This document shows positions 51,898 through 61,799 of a stretch of DNA of 64,000 nt, piece by piece (the first letter of the stretch is position 1; every line of letters starts with the position of its first letter). The DNA comes from Roseateles toxinivorans. Lineage in GTDB: Bacteria; Pseudomonadota; Gammaproteobacteria; Burkholderiales; Burkholderiaceae_C. Both the position numbers and the translations under genes were made by a program. The DNA lies in contig CAMDHE010000009.1 in the NCBI GenBank assembly GCA_945898095.1, forward strand, positions 1 through 64,000. Direction: 5' to 3'. The notes under the pieces are model-generated. The model worked only from the letters and a program-made list of their open reading frames with translations, was not told where the DNA came from and searched no databases.

Positions 51898-52655
51898 GCA
51901 TGCAAGAACAATTCCATTCCATCCTGCATGCCAATGGCGTGGCCGAGATCGTCATCGACCGCGCCCCGGTCAATGCCTTGAATGCGGCCGGCTGGCATGG
52001 TCTGGCCGCCGAAATCGCTGCCTGCGGGGCCAACCCGCAGGTGCAGGTGATCGTGATCCGGGCTGAAGGCCGCGGCTTTTGCGCCGGTGTCGACATCAAG
52101 GAGTTGAATGCCGATCCGGGGCTGATCGTTTCGGTCAACGCCGGCAATTACGCGACCTTCAAGGCCGTGCACCTGAATCCTGTGCCGGTCATCGCTGCCG
52201 TGCATGGCTTTGTGCTGGGCGGCGGCATCGGCATCTGCGGCGCAGCCGACATCGTCATCGCTGCCGAGGACGCCAGTTTCGGCCTGCCCGAACTCGACCG
52301 TGGCGCGATGGGTGGTGCGGCCCATATGCAGCGGATGTTCGGCGTGCAGAAAACGCGTTACCTGTTTTTCACCGGCGAGATGATCGGTGCTGCTGAGGCC
52401 TTGCAACTCGGCGCGATCGAGCGCATGGTGCCGCGCGCGCAATTGCGCGAGCAGGCGCTGGCCATCGCTGACAAGATTGCAGCCAAGAGCCCGGCCATGA
52501 TCCGCCTGGCCAAAGAGGCCTTGACCGGCATCGAAGACGGTGACCTCGAAGCCAAGTACCGCTGGGAGCAGGGCTTCACGCTGCAAGCCTATATGAGCCC
52601 CGACTCGGCCGAAACACGCAAAGCCTTCGTCGAAAAACGCGACGCCAAGTTCTGA
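51894..52655 (+). CDS. echA20: EchA20-like ring C hydrolase (crotonase family)
   Basis: Crotonase-family protein of 253 residues (EGRGFCAGVDIKELN, GFVLGGGIGICGAADIV). EchA20 hydrolyses a carbon-carbon bond in the C ring of a HIP-CoA intermediate before IpdAB acts. Naming is by its place right after ipdC plus family; a plain enoyl-CoA hydratase is the alternative. Starts within the ipdC stop (ATGA). Confidence 0.8.
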   Translation: MSMQEQFHSILHANGVAEIVIDRAPVNALNAAGWHGLAAEIAACGANPQVQVIVIRAEGRGFCAGVDIKELNADPGLIVSVNAGNYATFKAVHLNPVPVIAAVHGFVLGGGIGICGAADIVIAAEDASFGLPELDRGAMGGAAHMQRMFGVQKTRYLFFTGEMIGAAEALQLGAIERMVPRAQLREQALAIADKIAAKSPAMIRLAKEALTGIEDGDLEAKYRWEQGFTLQAYMSPDSAETRKAFVEKRDAKF

Positions 52656-52669
52656 AGGAGATTGCCGGC

Positions 52670-53824
52670 ATGGATTTGAACTACAGCCCCCGACAACAGG
52701 CATTCCGCAGTGAAGTGCGCGCCTGGCTGGCCGGGCATTTGCCGAAGGAAAAGTTTGGCAGCTACGACACCCGCGAAGGTTTCGAGCAGCATCGCCAATG
52801 GGAAGCGACGCTGGCCGAAGCCGGCTACAGCAGCGTCACCTGGCCGGTTGAGCTGGGCGGGCGCGGCAGTGACTTGTTTGAATGGCTGATTTTTGAAGAG
52901 GAATATTTCCGGGCTGATGCGCCGATGCGGATCAACCAGAACGGCATCCTGCTGCTCGGGCCGACCTTGATGGAATTCGGCAGCGCTGAACAAAAAGCGC
53001 GCTTCCTGCCGCGGATGGCGCGCTGCGATGACATGTGGGCGCAGGGCTGGAGCGAGCCCAATGCCGGCTCCGACATGGCCGCGATCAGCAGTCGGGCAGT
53101 CAGGGATGGCGACGACTATGTGATCAATGGACAGAAAACCTGGTCGACCCGGGCCTTGTTTGCCAACTGGATATTCGGGCTCTTTCGCAGCGAACCGGGC
53201 TCGGCCCGCCACCATGGACTCAGCTATCTGATGGTGCCGCTCGATGCCAAGGGCATCACGATCCGGCCGATCAAGGCGCTGAATGGCAAACAATCCTTTG
53301 CTGAAGTATTTTTCGATGACGTGCGCGTCAGCGTCGACAACCGCCTTGGTGAAGAGGGTCAGGGTTGGAATGTGGCGATGGCAACTGCCGGTTTCGAACG
53401 CGGTCTGTTGCTGCGTTCTCCTGCGCGCTTCCAGCGCACCGCGCAAAAGCTGGTACAGCTCTATCTGCGCCACCAGGCCCAGGCCGACCGCGACCCCGAG
53501 ATTCGCAACCAGGTGCTGCGCGCCTGGATGGGTGCCGAGGCCTACAACCTGTCGAGTTATCACACCGTCAGCCGGCTGGCTCAGGGCGCCAAGGTCGGTG
53601 CCGAGGCCAGCACCAACAAGATCTTCTGGTCCGAGCTCGACCTGCAGATGCATGAGACAGCGATGCGCATCCTTGGTCCCCGGGCCGAGTTGATCGACGA
53701 TCCCGAAGTGCATGAGTGGCTGGAGGGTTTTCTGTTTGCGCAGGCCGGACCGATCTACGCGGGCACCAACGAGATCCAGCGCAACATCATTGCCGAGCGC
53801 GTGCTCGGACTTCCGAAAAGCTGA
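52670..53824 (+). CDS. Acyl-CoA dehydrogenase, catalytic partner (FadE31/32-like)
   Basis: Acyl-CoA dehydrogenase of 384 residues with AQGWSEPNAGSDMAA, DGDDYVINGQKTWSTRA and YAGTNEIQRNIIAERVLG. Paralogue of the protein at 17428-18579. Its place between echA20 and fadA6 fits the FadE30-33 enzymes that desaturate HIP-derived CoA esters. It forms a pair with the gene 11 bp downstream. Confidence 0.85.
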   Translation: MDLNYSPRQQAFRSEVRAWLAGHLPKEKFGSYDTREGFEQHRQWEATLAEAGYSSVTWPVELGGRGSDLFEWLIFEEEYFRADAPMRINQNGILLLGPTLMEFGSAEQKARFLPRMARCDDMWAQGWSEPNAGSDMAAISSRAVRDGDDYVINGQKTWSTRALFANWIFGLFRSEPGSARHHGLSYLMVPLDAKGITIRPIKALNGKQSFAEVFFDDVRVSVDNRLGEEGQGWNVAMATAGFERGLLLRSPARFQRTAQKLVQLYLRHQAQADRDPEIRNQVLRAWMGAEAYNLSSYHTVSRLAQGAKVGAEASTNKIFWSELDLQMHETAMRILGPRAELIDDPEVHEWLEGFLFAQAGPIYAGTNEIQRNIIAERVLGLPKS

Positions 53825-53835
53825 AGAGGATCACG

Positions 53836-54909
53836 ATGAACTTCACCTTCAGCGACGAACAGATCGCATTCCGTGACTCGATGAGTCGCTTCCTGATGAC
53901 CGAGGCAGCGCCTGAAATGCTGCGCGAAGTCTGGGAAACCGATGGCGGGCGCTCACCCGAATTGCGCGCCAAGATTGCCGCCCAGGGCCTCACCGCGCTG
54001 TCAGTGCCCGAGGCCGAAGGCGGGCTTGGCCTGGGCGATGTTGACTGGGCCTTGATGACCCAGGAGCTCGGCTATTACGCCATTCCCGATTCACTTGCTG
54101 ACACCGCTTATGTGGCCGCAGGTTTGCTGACCGGTTTGCCCGAAGACCATCCGCTGCGTCTGGAATGGCTGCCCAAGGTGGCCGACGGTTCGGCACGCGT
54201 TGCGGTCGGACATCCGGTCAATCCCTGGGTGGCTGACGCGCATCTGGCCGATCTCCTGCTGCTGGCTGAGGCCACACCGACCGGCTTGGCCTTGCATGGT
54301 TTGACCCGCGATCAGGTCAGGCTGGAAGCGCAGAACAGCATCGATGCCTCGCGCCGTCTGGCCGTCGTGCATTGGACGCCAAGCACTGCCAGCCTGCTGC
54401 TCGACGGCCCTGCCGCCCAGGCGCTTTGGGATCTGGCGCTGGACCGCGCCAATCTGAGCATCAGCGGGCAGTTGATCGGCCTGGCCCAGCGCATGCTGGA
54501 TCTGTCAGTTGACTATGTGGCGCAGCGCAAGCAGTTCGGCAAGGTGATCGGCAGCTTCCAGGCGGTCAAGCATCATCTGGCCGATGTCGTCACCTTGATC
54601 GAGTTTGCCAAACCGGTGCTTTACCGTGCTGTGCTGGCGCTGGATCAGGGCAGCAAAGAACGGGCCGCCTTGGTCTCTCATGCCAAGTTGGCCTGTGCTG
54701 AAGCGGCCTGGACCGCCGGCCGCAAGGGCATCCAGGTGCATGGTGCGATGGGCTACACCTGGGAGGTCGATCTGCAGATGTTCATGAAGCGCGCCTGGGT
54801 GCTTGATTCGGCCTGGGGCGACCGGGCGTTTCACAAGGCCAGGCTGGTCGATACCCTGTTCAAAGAATCGGCTCCGCTGGGCCCGACCGCGACCTTTCCT
54901 GAATCCTGA
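53836..54909 (+). CDS. Acyl-CoA dehydrogenase, non-catalytic partner
   Basis: Acyl-CoA dehydrogenase-like protein of 357 residues (DYVAQRKQFGKVIGSFQAVKH, HGAMGYTWEVDLQMF), without TNEIQR. Paralogue of 18597-19658 and partner of 52670-53824 in a probable heteromer acting in ring C/D degradation. GAGGATCACG precedes the ATG. Confidence 0.83.
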   Translation: MNFTFSDEQIAFRDSMSRFLMTEAAPEMLREVWETDGGRSPELRAKIAAQGLTALSVPEAEGGLGLGDVDWALMTQELGYYAIPDSLADTAYVAAGLLTGLPEDHPLRLEWLPKVADGSARVAVGHPVNPWVADAHLADLLLLAEATPTGLALHGLTRDQVRLEAQNSIDASRRLAVVHWTPSTASLLLDGPAAQALWDLALDRANLSISGQLIGLAQRMLDLSVDYVAQRKQFGKVIGSFQAVKHHLADVVTLIEFAKPVLYRAVLALDQGSKERAALVSHAKLACAEAAWTAGRKGIQVHGAMGYTWEVDLQMFMKRAWVLDSAWGDRAFHKARLVDTLFKESAPLGPTATFPES

Positions 54910-54920
54910 GGACTACCGAG

Positions 54921-56075
54921 ATGGCCGAAGCCTATATCGTTGATGCCTTGCGCTCGCCCACCGGGCGGCGCCATGGCTCGCTCGCCCAGGTCCATGGTGC
55001 CGACCTCGGCGCCCATGTGATCAAGGGCATCGTCGAGCGCAATGAAATCCCCCCGGCTGAATACGACGATGTGATTTTCGGTTGCGTCGACACCATCGGC
55101 GCCTTGGCCGGCGACATCGCCCGCACCAGTTGGCTGGCCGCCGGCATGCCGATGTGCGTTCCCGGCACCACCATCGACCGGCAATGCGGCAGCTCGCAAC
55201 AGGCGGTGCATTTCGCCGCCCAGGCCGTGATGAGCGGTACCCAGGACGTGGTGCTGGCGGGTGGCGTGCAGACCATGTCGAGCATTCCGATCGGCTCGGC
55301 CATGCTGGCCGGCCAGCCCCTCGGCTTCAGCACGCCCTTTGCCCAGAGTCAGGGCTGGCAGGCCCGCTTCGGTGCCGCACCGGTGAACCAGTTTTATGCC
55401 GCCCAGCGCATTGCCGACCATTGGGGTCTGACGCGTGAAGCGATGGAAGTTTTTGCCAAGGAAAGCCATGACCGGGCTTTGCGGGCGATTGCCGAAGGCC
55501 GTTTCAGCCGCGAAATCCTGCCTTACGGCGAGTTCGCCATGGACGAAACGGCGCGGGCTTCGACCCTGGACAAGCTCGCCAGCCTGAAACCAGTCGACCC
55601 GACTTACCCGTCGATCACGGCTGCGGTATCCAGTTCAACCTGTGACGCCGCCTCGGCGGTGCTGGTGGTGTCGGAAGCCGCCTTGAAGCGCTACGGCCTG
55701 ACACCGCGCGCCCGAATCCACCATCTGTCGGTGCGCGCTGACGACCCGATCTGGCATCTGACCGCGCCAATTTCGGCCACCCGCTATGCCTTGAAAAAAG
55801 CCGGCATGAAGATCGAGGACATCGATCTGGTCGAAATCAACGAGGCCTTTGCCTCGGTGGTGATGGCTTGGCTGAAGGAGACCGGCTATCCGCATGAGCG
55901 TACCAATGTGAATGGCGGCGCGATCGCCTTGGGCCATCCGCTTGGCGCTTCGGGTACCAAGCTGATGACGACGCTGCTGTATGAAATGGAACGTCGCAGC
56001 GCCCGCTTCGGGCTGCAGACGATGTGCGAAGGCGGCGGCCAGGCCAATGTGACTATTCTTGAAAGACTGGGTTGA
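54921..56075 (+). CDS. fadA6: FadA6-like thiolase
   Basis: Thiolase of 384 residues with the nucleophile in TIDRQCGSSQQA, EINEAFASVV, GGAIALGHPLGASG and the second cysteine in MCEGGGQANV, so all catalytic elements are intact. FadA6 thiolyses a late HIP-derived beta-ketoacyl-CoA. Context with ipdABC supports this over FadA5; the latter role may belong to the thiolase at 60511. Confidence 0.85.
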   Translation: MAEAYIVDALRSPTGRRHGSLAQVHGADLGAHVIKGIVERNEIPPAEYDDVIFGCVDTIGALAGDIARTSWLAAGMPMCVPGTTIDRQCGSSQQAVHFAAQAVMSGTQDVVLAGGVQTMSSIPIGSAMLAGQPLGFSTPFAQSQGWQARFGAAPVNQFYAAQRIADHWGLTREAMEVFAKESHDRALRAIAEGRFSREILPYGEFAMDETARASTLDKLASLKPVDPTYPSITAAVSSSTCDAASAVLVVSEAALKRYGLTPRARIHHLSVRADDPIWHLTAPISATRYALKKAGMKIEDIDLVEINEAFASVVMAWLKETGYPHERTNVNGGAIALGHPLGASGTKLMTTLLYEMERRSARFGLQTMCEGGGQANVTILERLG

Positions 56076-56079
56076 ACTG

Positions 56080-56958
56080 ATGGGAATTTGTGACAACAGG
56101 ACGGTCCTGATCACCGGCGCAGGCGGCGGACTCGGGCGCAGCTATGCCTTGGCCTTTGCTGCCGAAGGCGCCAATGTGGTGGTCAACGACATCCGTGCCG
56201 AAGCTGCGCAAGCGGTGGCTGATGAAGTCATCGCTGCTGGCGGCCACGCGATCGCTGACAGCGGCGACATCACCTCGATGGCTGGCGCCCAAACAATCAT
56301 CGACGCAGCCGTAGCCGCCTTCGGTGAAGTCCATGTGCTGGTCAACAATGCCGGCATCCTGCGCGACCGGATGTTCCTCAGCCTCAGTGAAGAAGACTGG
56401 GATCAGGTCATGAAGGTGCATCTGAAGGGACATTTTTGTCTGGCCAACCTGCTCGGCCGGCGCTGGCGCGATGCCTTCAAGACCGGCTTGCCGGTCGACC
56501 AGCCGCGCATCATCAACACCAGTTCGGGCGCGGGTCTGCAGGGCTCGATCGGTCAGAGCAATTACGCTGCGGCCAAGGCCGGCATCGCCGGACTGACCTT
56601 GGTGCAGGCCGCCGAAATGGCGCGCTACGGCATCACCGTCAATTGCCTGGCTCCGGCGGCGCGAACGACGATGACCGAGAGCGCGATGCCCGAGATGGTG
56701 AAAAAGCCGGAATCGGGTTTTGACGTCTGGGATCCGCTCAATGTCGCTTCGATCGTCGTCTGGCTCGGCAGTACGCTGTCCGCAGCGGTCAGCGGGCGTT
56801 GCTTCGAGGCCAAGGGCGGCGAGTTGTCACTGGCCGATGGATGGCGCACCGGCCAGATCGTCGACAAGGGCGAGCGCTGGTTGCCGGCTGAACTCGGCCC
56901 GGTGGTGGCGATGATCATCGACGCTGCGCCGCCGCCACAAAAAGTCTATGGCAGCTGA
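56080..56958 (+). CDS. SDR 3-hydroxyacyl-CoA dehydrogenase (MFE-2-like)
   Basis: SDR of 292 residues resembling the dehydrogenase domain of peroxisomal multifunctional enzyme 2 and Hsd4A/ChsB1: MGICDNRTVLITGAGGGLGR, NNAGILRDRMF, SSGAGLQGS, active-site YAAAK. It probably oxidises the 3-hydroxyacyl-CoA of the 5-carbon steroid side chain. The ATG at 56080 fits the family N-terminus. Followed after three bases by the fused acyl-CoA dehydrogenase. Confidence 0.82.
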   Translation: MGICDNRTVLITGAGGGLGRSYALAFAAEGANVVVNDIRAEAAQAVADEVIAAGGHAIADSGDITSMAGAQTIIDAAVAAFGEVHVLVNNAGILRDRMFLSLSEEDWDQVMKVHLKGHFCLANLLGRRWRDAFKTGLPVDQPRIINTSSGAGLQGSIGQSNYAAAKAGIAGLTLVQAAEMARYGITVNCLAPAARTTMTESAMPEMVKKPESGFDVWDPLNVASIVVWLGSTLSAAVSGRCFEAKGGELSLADGWRTGQIVDKGERWLPAELGPVVAMIIDAAPPPQKVYGS

Positions 56959-56961
56959 CGC

Positions 56962-59169
56962 ATGACCTTGAACCCGGAGCAGCAAGCCATTCAGGTGGCG
57001 GTAGCCGACCTGTTGGCCGGGCAGGCTTCGTCAGCCGCATTGCGCGCTGCGATGCTTGCGGGCGACATCGACCACAAGCTTTGGCAGCAGATCGCTGAAC
57101 TCGGCTGCTGCGCCTTGCAACTCTCTGAAGCCCAGGGCGGCCTCGGCATGGGGACACTTGAGTTATGTCTGATCGCCGAGCAACTCGGCCGCCGACTGGC
57201 TTATGTCCCATGGTTCGAAAGCGTTGTGCTGGGCACCAGTTTGCTGGGTGAACTCGGCGCAGATGCAGCGCAATGGCTGCCGGGCTTGGCCGACGGCAGC
57301 CTGATTTCGACCTTTTCGACCGATCCAGTGCAGGCCTTGCCTGTCGCTGAAGGCTGGCGCCTGGATGGCCGGATTGAACAGTTCCAAGCCGCTGGATCGG
57401 CCGATCTGCTGCTGGTCACGGCCCGGCTGGCCGATGGCGAACTGCTCTTGTTTGCCTTGCCGCGAGATGCGCGGGGCCTGTCGATCAGTCCTTTGCAGTT
57501 GCATGATGCAAGCCGACCTGCGGCCTGCGTCGAGATGACCGGCATCTTGCTGGCGGATTGCCTGGCGCGCGGCAATTCACTGGCGGAAAAGCTCGCGCGG
57601 CTGCGCTTGACGGCCGCGACCGTACTGGCGGCCGAACAGGTCGGCGTAGCCCAGCAATGCCTTGATCTGAGTCTGTCCTATGTCAGCGGCAGGGTCCAGT
57701 TCGGCCAGCCGATCGCGGCCTTCCAGGCCATCAAGCATCGTTGCGCGCAGATGATGGTCAGCATCGAGTTGGCGCGCTCGGCGTTCTACGCCGCCGCGGC
57801 CACAAGCGATTTGCAACCAGTCGCGGCGGCACGCTGCCTGGCGAACGAAGCGGCCCAGTTCTGCGCCCAGGAAGCGATCCAGTTGCATGGCGGTGTTGGT
57901 TTTTGCTGGGAATACGACCCCCATCTGTACTTCAAGCGCGCCCAAAGCAATAGCCAATGGTTTGGCATGTCGACGCGCTGGCTGGATCAGGTCGCAGCCG
58001 AATTGCTGCAGGAGGCCTTGCCGCATGAATTGCCCGAGGAGGCTTTCCAGGCCGAAGTCCATGCCTGGCTCGAACAGCATTTGAGCGGGGAATTCCTCGC
58101 CATGCGCGGCTGCCTCGGTCCGGGTGACGACAGTTTCGCGCCGGCTCTGGCCAAGCGTTGGGAGCAATGCCTGGCTGCGGGCGGTTGGGTTGGCATGGGT
58201 TGGCCCACAGCCCATGGCGGGCGCGATCTTCCCTTGGCCCAACAAGTGGCGTTCCACGAGGCTTATGTGCGCGCCGGTGGCCCCGGGCGAATCGGGCATA
58301 TCGGCGAACAATTGCTCGCGCCGACGCTGATGGCCTATGGCACACCGGCCCAGCAGCAGCGCTTTCTGCCTGGTATCCGGGCCGGCACCAGTTACTGGGC
58401 CCAGGGTTATTCCGAGCCCGACGCCGGTTCGGATCTGGCCAATGTAAAGACCCGTGCCAAGCGCGAAGGCGACGAATGGATCATCAACGGCCAGAAAGTC
58501 TGGACCTCCTGGGCGCAGGAATCCGACTGGATCTTCGTGCTCGCGCGCACCGAAGCGGGATCGCAGCGGCATCGCGGCTTGAGCCTCTTGCTGGTGCCGC
58601 TGCGTCAGCCCGGCATCACGATTCGTCCGATCCGCCAGATGACCGGCAGTGCCGAATTCAATGAAGTGTTCTTCGACTCGGCGCGCACCGAAGCTTCGCT
58701 GCATCTCGGCGAGCTGGGCCAGGGTTGGAAGGTCGCAATGGACTTGCTGGGCTTCGAGCGCGGTGTCTCGACGTTGGGCCAACAAGCGCAGTTCGAGCAT
58801 GAATTGCAACTGCTGTTAAGCCAGGCGCGCCGCGACGGCTTGGCCCAGGAGCCGGTGCTGGCACAGCGCATCGCGTCAGCAGCAATTGGCTTGCAGGCAT
58901 TGCGCGCGAATGCGCTGCGGGTGCTGAGCGGTGCGGCAGGCAGCCCCGAATCCTTTGTCGCCAAATATGCCTGGTCGAATTGGCATCGTGACTTTGGTCG
59001 CCTGGCTGCCGATGTACTGGGTCCACGCGCCAATCTGATCGACGCCGATGCGGCCGCGCAGCGACTGCGTCAGGTCTGGCTGTACAGCCGCGCGGATACC
59101 ATCTACGCCGGCAGCAACGAAATCCAGCTGAACCTGATTGCCGAACGCGCGCTTGGCATGCCGCGCTGA
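56962..59169 (+). CDS. Fused double-domain acyl-CoA dehydrogenase (FadE34/ChsE3-like)
   Basis: Protein of 735 residues containing two acyl-CoA dehydrogenase domains in line. The first (1 to ~350) ends with QLHGGVGFCWEYDPHLYFKR and lacks the catalytic block. The second (~370-735) has GYSEPDAGSDLAN, FERGVSTLG and YAGSNEIQLNLIAERALGMPR-type ending. The fusion corresponds to a ChsE1-ChsE2-like pair joined in one chain, as in mycobacterial FadE34, which desaturates the C24 steroid acyl-CoA. Last gene before an operator and a new transcription unit. Confidence 0.87.
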   Translation: MTLNPEQQAIQVAVADLLAGQASSAALRAAMLAGDIDHKLWQQIAELGCCALQLSEAQGGLGMGTLELCLIAEQLGRRLAYVPWFESVVLGTSLLGELGADAAQWLPGLADGSLISTFSTDPVQALPVAEGWRLDGRIEQFQAAGSADLLLVTARLADGELLLFALPRDARGLSISPLQLHDASRPAACVEMTGILLADCLARGNSLAEKLARLRLTAATVLAAEQVGVAQQCLDLSLSYVSGRVQFGQPIAAFQAIKHRCAQMMVSIELARSAFYAAAATSDLQPVAAARCLANEAAQFCAQEAIQLHGGVGFCWEYDPHLYFKRAQSNSQWFGMSTRWLDQVAAELLQEALPHELPEEAFQAEVHAWLEQHLSGEFLAMRGCLGPGDDSFAPALAKRWEQCLAAGGWVGMGWPTAHGGRDLPLAQQVAFHEAYVRAGGPGRIGHIGEQLLAPTLMAYGTPAQQQRFLPGIRAGTSYWAQGYSEPDAGSDLANVKTRAKREGDEWIINGQKVWTSWAQESDWIFVLARTEAGSQRHRGLSLLLVPLRQPGITIRPIRQMTGSAEFNEVFFDSARTEASLHLGELGQGWKVAMDLLGFERGVSTLGQQAQFEHELQLLLSQARRDGLAQEPVLAQRIASAAIGLQALRANALRVLSGAAGSPESFVAKYAWSNWHRDFGRLAADVLGPRANLIDADAAAQRLRQVWLYSRADTIYAGSNEIQLNLIAERALGMPR

Positions 59170-59177
59170 ACAAGATT

Positions 59178-59197
59178 TATCGTCCGACAAGACGATG
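59178..59197 (+). promoter_or_regulatory. Palindromic operator upstream of ipdF
   Basis: TATCGTCC-GACA-AGACGATG, almost symmetrical, 57 bp before the ipdF ATG in the 84-bp gap after the fused dehydrogenase gene. Confidence 0.72.
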
Positions 59198-59253
59198 CCC
59201 CGTGCCGTGCCTGCGTCGATGATCGATGCTTCGAATCACCCTTGACGAGAGCC

Positions 59254-60039
59254 ATGAATCCAGCACCCACCTATGTTCCCGCCCATGGCCTGCTGAAGGG
59301 AAAGTCAGTCCTGGTCACCGCAGCCGCAGGCGCCGGCATCGGTTTTGCAGCAGCCAAGCGCTGCGCCGAGGAAGGCGCGCGTGCCTTGCTGATTTCCGAT
59401 GTACACGAGCGGCGCTTGAATGAAGCGGTCGAGGCGATCCGGCGCGAGACCGGCTTGCAGGAAGTCTGGGGCCAGCTTTGCGACGTGACCCAGCAAACCC
59501 AGGTCGACGCGTTGATGAGCATGGCCGAAGCCAAGCTCGGTGCCATCGATGTGCTGATCAACAATGCCGGTCTTGGCGGCAGCCGCAGCATCGTCGACAT
59601 GGCCGACGAAGAATGGCACAAGGTCATCGACGTGACCTTGACCGGCACGTTCCGCATGACGCGCGCGGCCTTGAAGCTGATGCAGCCGCGCGGATCCGGT
59701 GTGATCGTCAACAATGCTTCGGTATTGGGCTGGCGAGCGCAGGTCGAGCAAGCCCATTACGCTGCCGCCAAAGCCGGCGTGATGGCCCTGACACGCTGCG
59801 CCGCGATGGAAGCAGCACCCTTTGGCGTGCGCATCAATGCGGTATCGCCGTCGATCGCGATCCATGCTTTCCTTAAAAAATCCGCTTCCGAGGAGTTGCT
59901 CGATCAACTGTCGGCCAAAGAGGCTTTCGGGCGCGGCGCCGAGCCCTGGGAAATTGCCAATGTGATGGTTTTTCTGGCCAGCGATTACTCGTCCTATATG
60001 ACCGGCGAAGTGGTGTCGGTCAGCTCGCAACAGGCCTGA
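59254..60039 (+). CDS. ipdF: IpdF-like SDR (HIP-CoA hydroxy dehydrogenase)
   Basis: SDR of 261 residues with an N-terminal HGLLKGKSVLVTAAAGAGIG, NNAGLGG, NNASVLGWRAQ and active-site YAAAK; the ending YMTGEVVSVSSQQA is unusual for SDRs and agrees with what I recall of mycobacterial IpdF (Rv3559c). IpdF oxidises the hydroxyl of 5-OH-HIC-CoA. The ATG at 59254 is chosen over a TTG four codons upstream. Directly coupled to a MaoC gene two bases later. Confidence 0.82.
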   Translation: MNPAPTYVPAHGLLKGKSVLVTAAAGAGIGFAAAKRCAEEGARALLISDVHERRLNEAVEAIRRETGLQEVWGQLCDVTQQTQVDALMSMAEAKLGAIDVLINNAGLGGSRSIVDMADEEWHKVIDVTLTGTFRMTRAALKLMQPRGSGVIVNNASVLGWRAQVEQAHYAAAKAGVMALTRCAAMEAAPFGVRINAVSPSIAIHAFLKKSASEELLDQLSAKEAFGRGAEPWEIANVMVFLASDYSSYMTGEVVSVSSQQA

Positions 60040-60041
60040 GC

Positions 60042-60500
60042 ATGCTGCGCTTTGACAATCTCGACAGCGTGCTGGCTGCAGTCGGCCAGGACCTCGGTCA
60101 CACCGACTGGCTGACGATCAACCAGCAGCGCATCCAGCAGTTTGCCGACGCCACCGGCGACCAGCAATGGATCCATGTCGATCCACAGCGTGCCGCCAGC
60201 GGCCCATTCGGGGCCTGCGTTGCCCATGGCTTTTTGACCCTCAGCCTGGCGAACAAATTCCTGCCCGAGCTGATCGAATATCAGCGCCTGAGGATGGGCG
60301 TCAATTACGGCTGCGAGAAGGTCAGATTTCCCGCGCCGGTGCGGGTTGGCGCGCGCATTCGCGGGCGCGGTCTGGTCGTTTCTGCTGAGCCGGTCAAGGG
60401 TGATGGTGTGCAGGTGATTGTTCGCATCACGGTCGAGATCGAAGGCCAGGAAAAACCGGGTTGCGTGGTCGACACGATCAGCCGTTTGTATTTTGAATGA
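60042..60500 (+). CDS. MaoC-like (R)-enoyl-CoA hydratase
   Basis: Single hot-dog-fold hydratase of 152 residues with the typical hydratase-2 motif [14 protein letters not shown]...[16 protein letters not shown]. Likely hydrates a steroid enoyl-CoA in side-chain beta-oxidation, feeding the MFE-2-like SDR at 56080. Between ipdF and a thiolase. Confidence 0.85.
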   Translation: MLRFDNLDSVLAAVGQDLGHTDWLTINQQRIQQFADATGDQQWIHVDPQRAASGPFGACVAHGFLTLSLANKFLPELIEYQRLRMGVNYGCEKVRFPAPVRVGARIRGRGLVVSAEPVKGDGVQVIVRITVEIEGQEKPGCVVDTISRLYFE

Positions 60501-60510
60501 GAGTTCTCCC

Positions 60511-61719
60511 ATGAATCTTCAAGAAGCCGTCATCGTCTCCACCGCCCGCACCCCGATCGGGCGGGCTTTCCGCGGCGCTTTCAATGACACCGATGCGCCC
60601 GTTCTTGGCGGTCATGTGATCCGCGCGGCGCTTGAGCGGGCCCAGGTCGCTGGCGTCGATGTCGACGATGTGGTGCTGGGCATCGCCGCGCAGCAAGGCA
60701 ATCAGGGCTACAACCTCGGGCGGCTCTGCGGCTATACCGCAGGCCTGCCCGAATCGGTCGGCGGCATGACGATAGACCGGATGTGTGCATCGGGCCTGGT
60801 GGCCATCGCCAGCGCGGCCAAGAGCATCATGACGGGCGAGCACCGGATCGCCGTGGCGGGCGGCCTGGAATCGATTTCGCTGGTGCAGAACAAGCACAAG
60901 AACAGCTATCGGGCGCAGACGCCGGCGGTGCTGGCGGCGGCTCCCACCGCCTATATCCAGATGATCGAGACGGCTGAGATCGTTTCGCGCCGCTACAACA
61001 TCAGCCGCAGCGCCCAGGATGAATACAGCTTGCAAAGCCAGCAGCGCACCGCTGCGGCGCAGGCCGCCGGACGCTTTGACGCCGAAATCGTTCCGCTCGA
61101 CAGCGTCAAGCAATTGTTCGACAAGGAAGGCAATGTCACCGGCAGCGAAGCCGTGCGGCTGCTGCGCGACGAGGGCAATCGCGCCGAGACGACGCTGGAA
61201 AGCCTGGCCGGCTTGCGACCGGTCTGGAAAAACGGCCAATGGGTGGCGCAGGGCGAATTCATCACCGCCGGCAATGCCTCGCAGTTGTCGGACGGTGCCA
61301 GCGCCTGCGTCGTGATGAGCCGCGCCGAAGCGCAAGCCCGTGGTCTGCAGCCCCTGGGCAGCTACCGCGGCATGGCTGTGGCCGGTTGTGGCGCCGATGA
61401 AATGGGTATCGGGCCGGTCTTTGCGATTCCCAAGCTCTTGCACCAGGCCGGCTTGAAGGTCGAGGACATCGGCCTGTGGGAAATCAACGAAGCCTTTGCC
61501 TGCCAGGTGATTTATTGCCGTGATCAGTTGGGGATTCCGAACGAGCAGCTCAATGTCAACGGTGGGGCGATTTCGATCGGCCATCCCTTCGGCATGAGCG
61601 GGGCCAGGCTGGTTGGCCATGCGCTGATCGAAGGCCGCCGACGCGGTGTCCGCTACGCCGTGGTCAGCATGTGCATCGGCGGTGGTATGGGTGCGGCCGG
61701 GCTGTTCGAGCTCAACTGA
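60511..61719 (+). CDS. Thiolase (FadA5-like acetyl-CoA acyltransferase)
   Basis: Thiolase of 402 residues with the nucleophile in [35 protein letters not shown] and [11 protein letters not shown]. Complete catalytic set. Together with the MaoC hydratase, the MFE-2-like SDR and the FadE34-like dehydrogenase it supplies a full beta-oxidation round for the C24 side chain. Distinct from the FadA6-like thiolase at 54921. Confidence 0.87.
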   Translation: MNLQEAVIVSTARTPIGRAFRGAFNDTDAPVLGGHVIRAALERAQVAGVDVDDVVLGIAAQQGNQGYNLGRLCGYTAGLPESVGGMTIDRMCASGLVAIASAAKSIMTGEHRIAVAGGLESISLVQNKHKNSYRAQTPAVLAAAPTAYIQMIETAEIVSRRYNISRSAQDEYSLQSQQRTAAAQAAGRFDAEIVPLDSVKQLFDKEGNVTGSEAVRLLRDEGNRAETTLESLAGLRPVWKNGQWVAQGEFITAGNASQLSDGASACVVMSRAEAQARGLQPLGSYRGMAVAGCGADEMGIGPVFAIPKLLHQAGLKVEDIGLWEINEAFACQVIYCRDQLGIPNEQLNVNGGAISIGHPFGMSGARLVGHALIEGRRRGVRYAVVSMCIGGGMGAAGLFELN

Positions 61720-61799
61720 TGCCGAATCGGCTAGCAGGAATCGGTCCGCAACTTCCTGACAAAGGGCGAATTGGTGCCGATCTATGCAATCATCCGGCC

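Noticed and set aside
57577-58809. A 410-codon open frame antisense to the fused dehydrogenase
   Set aside because: It has no family features and mirrors the codon pattern of the opposite strand.
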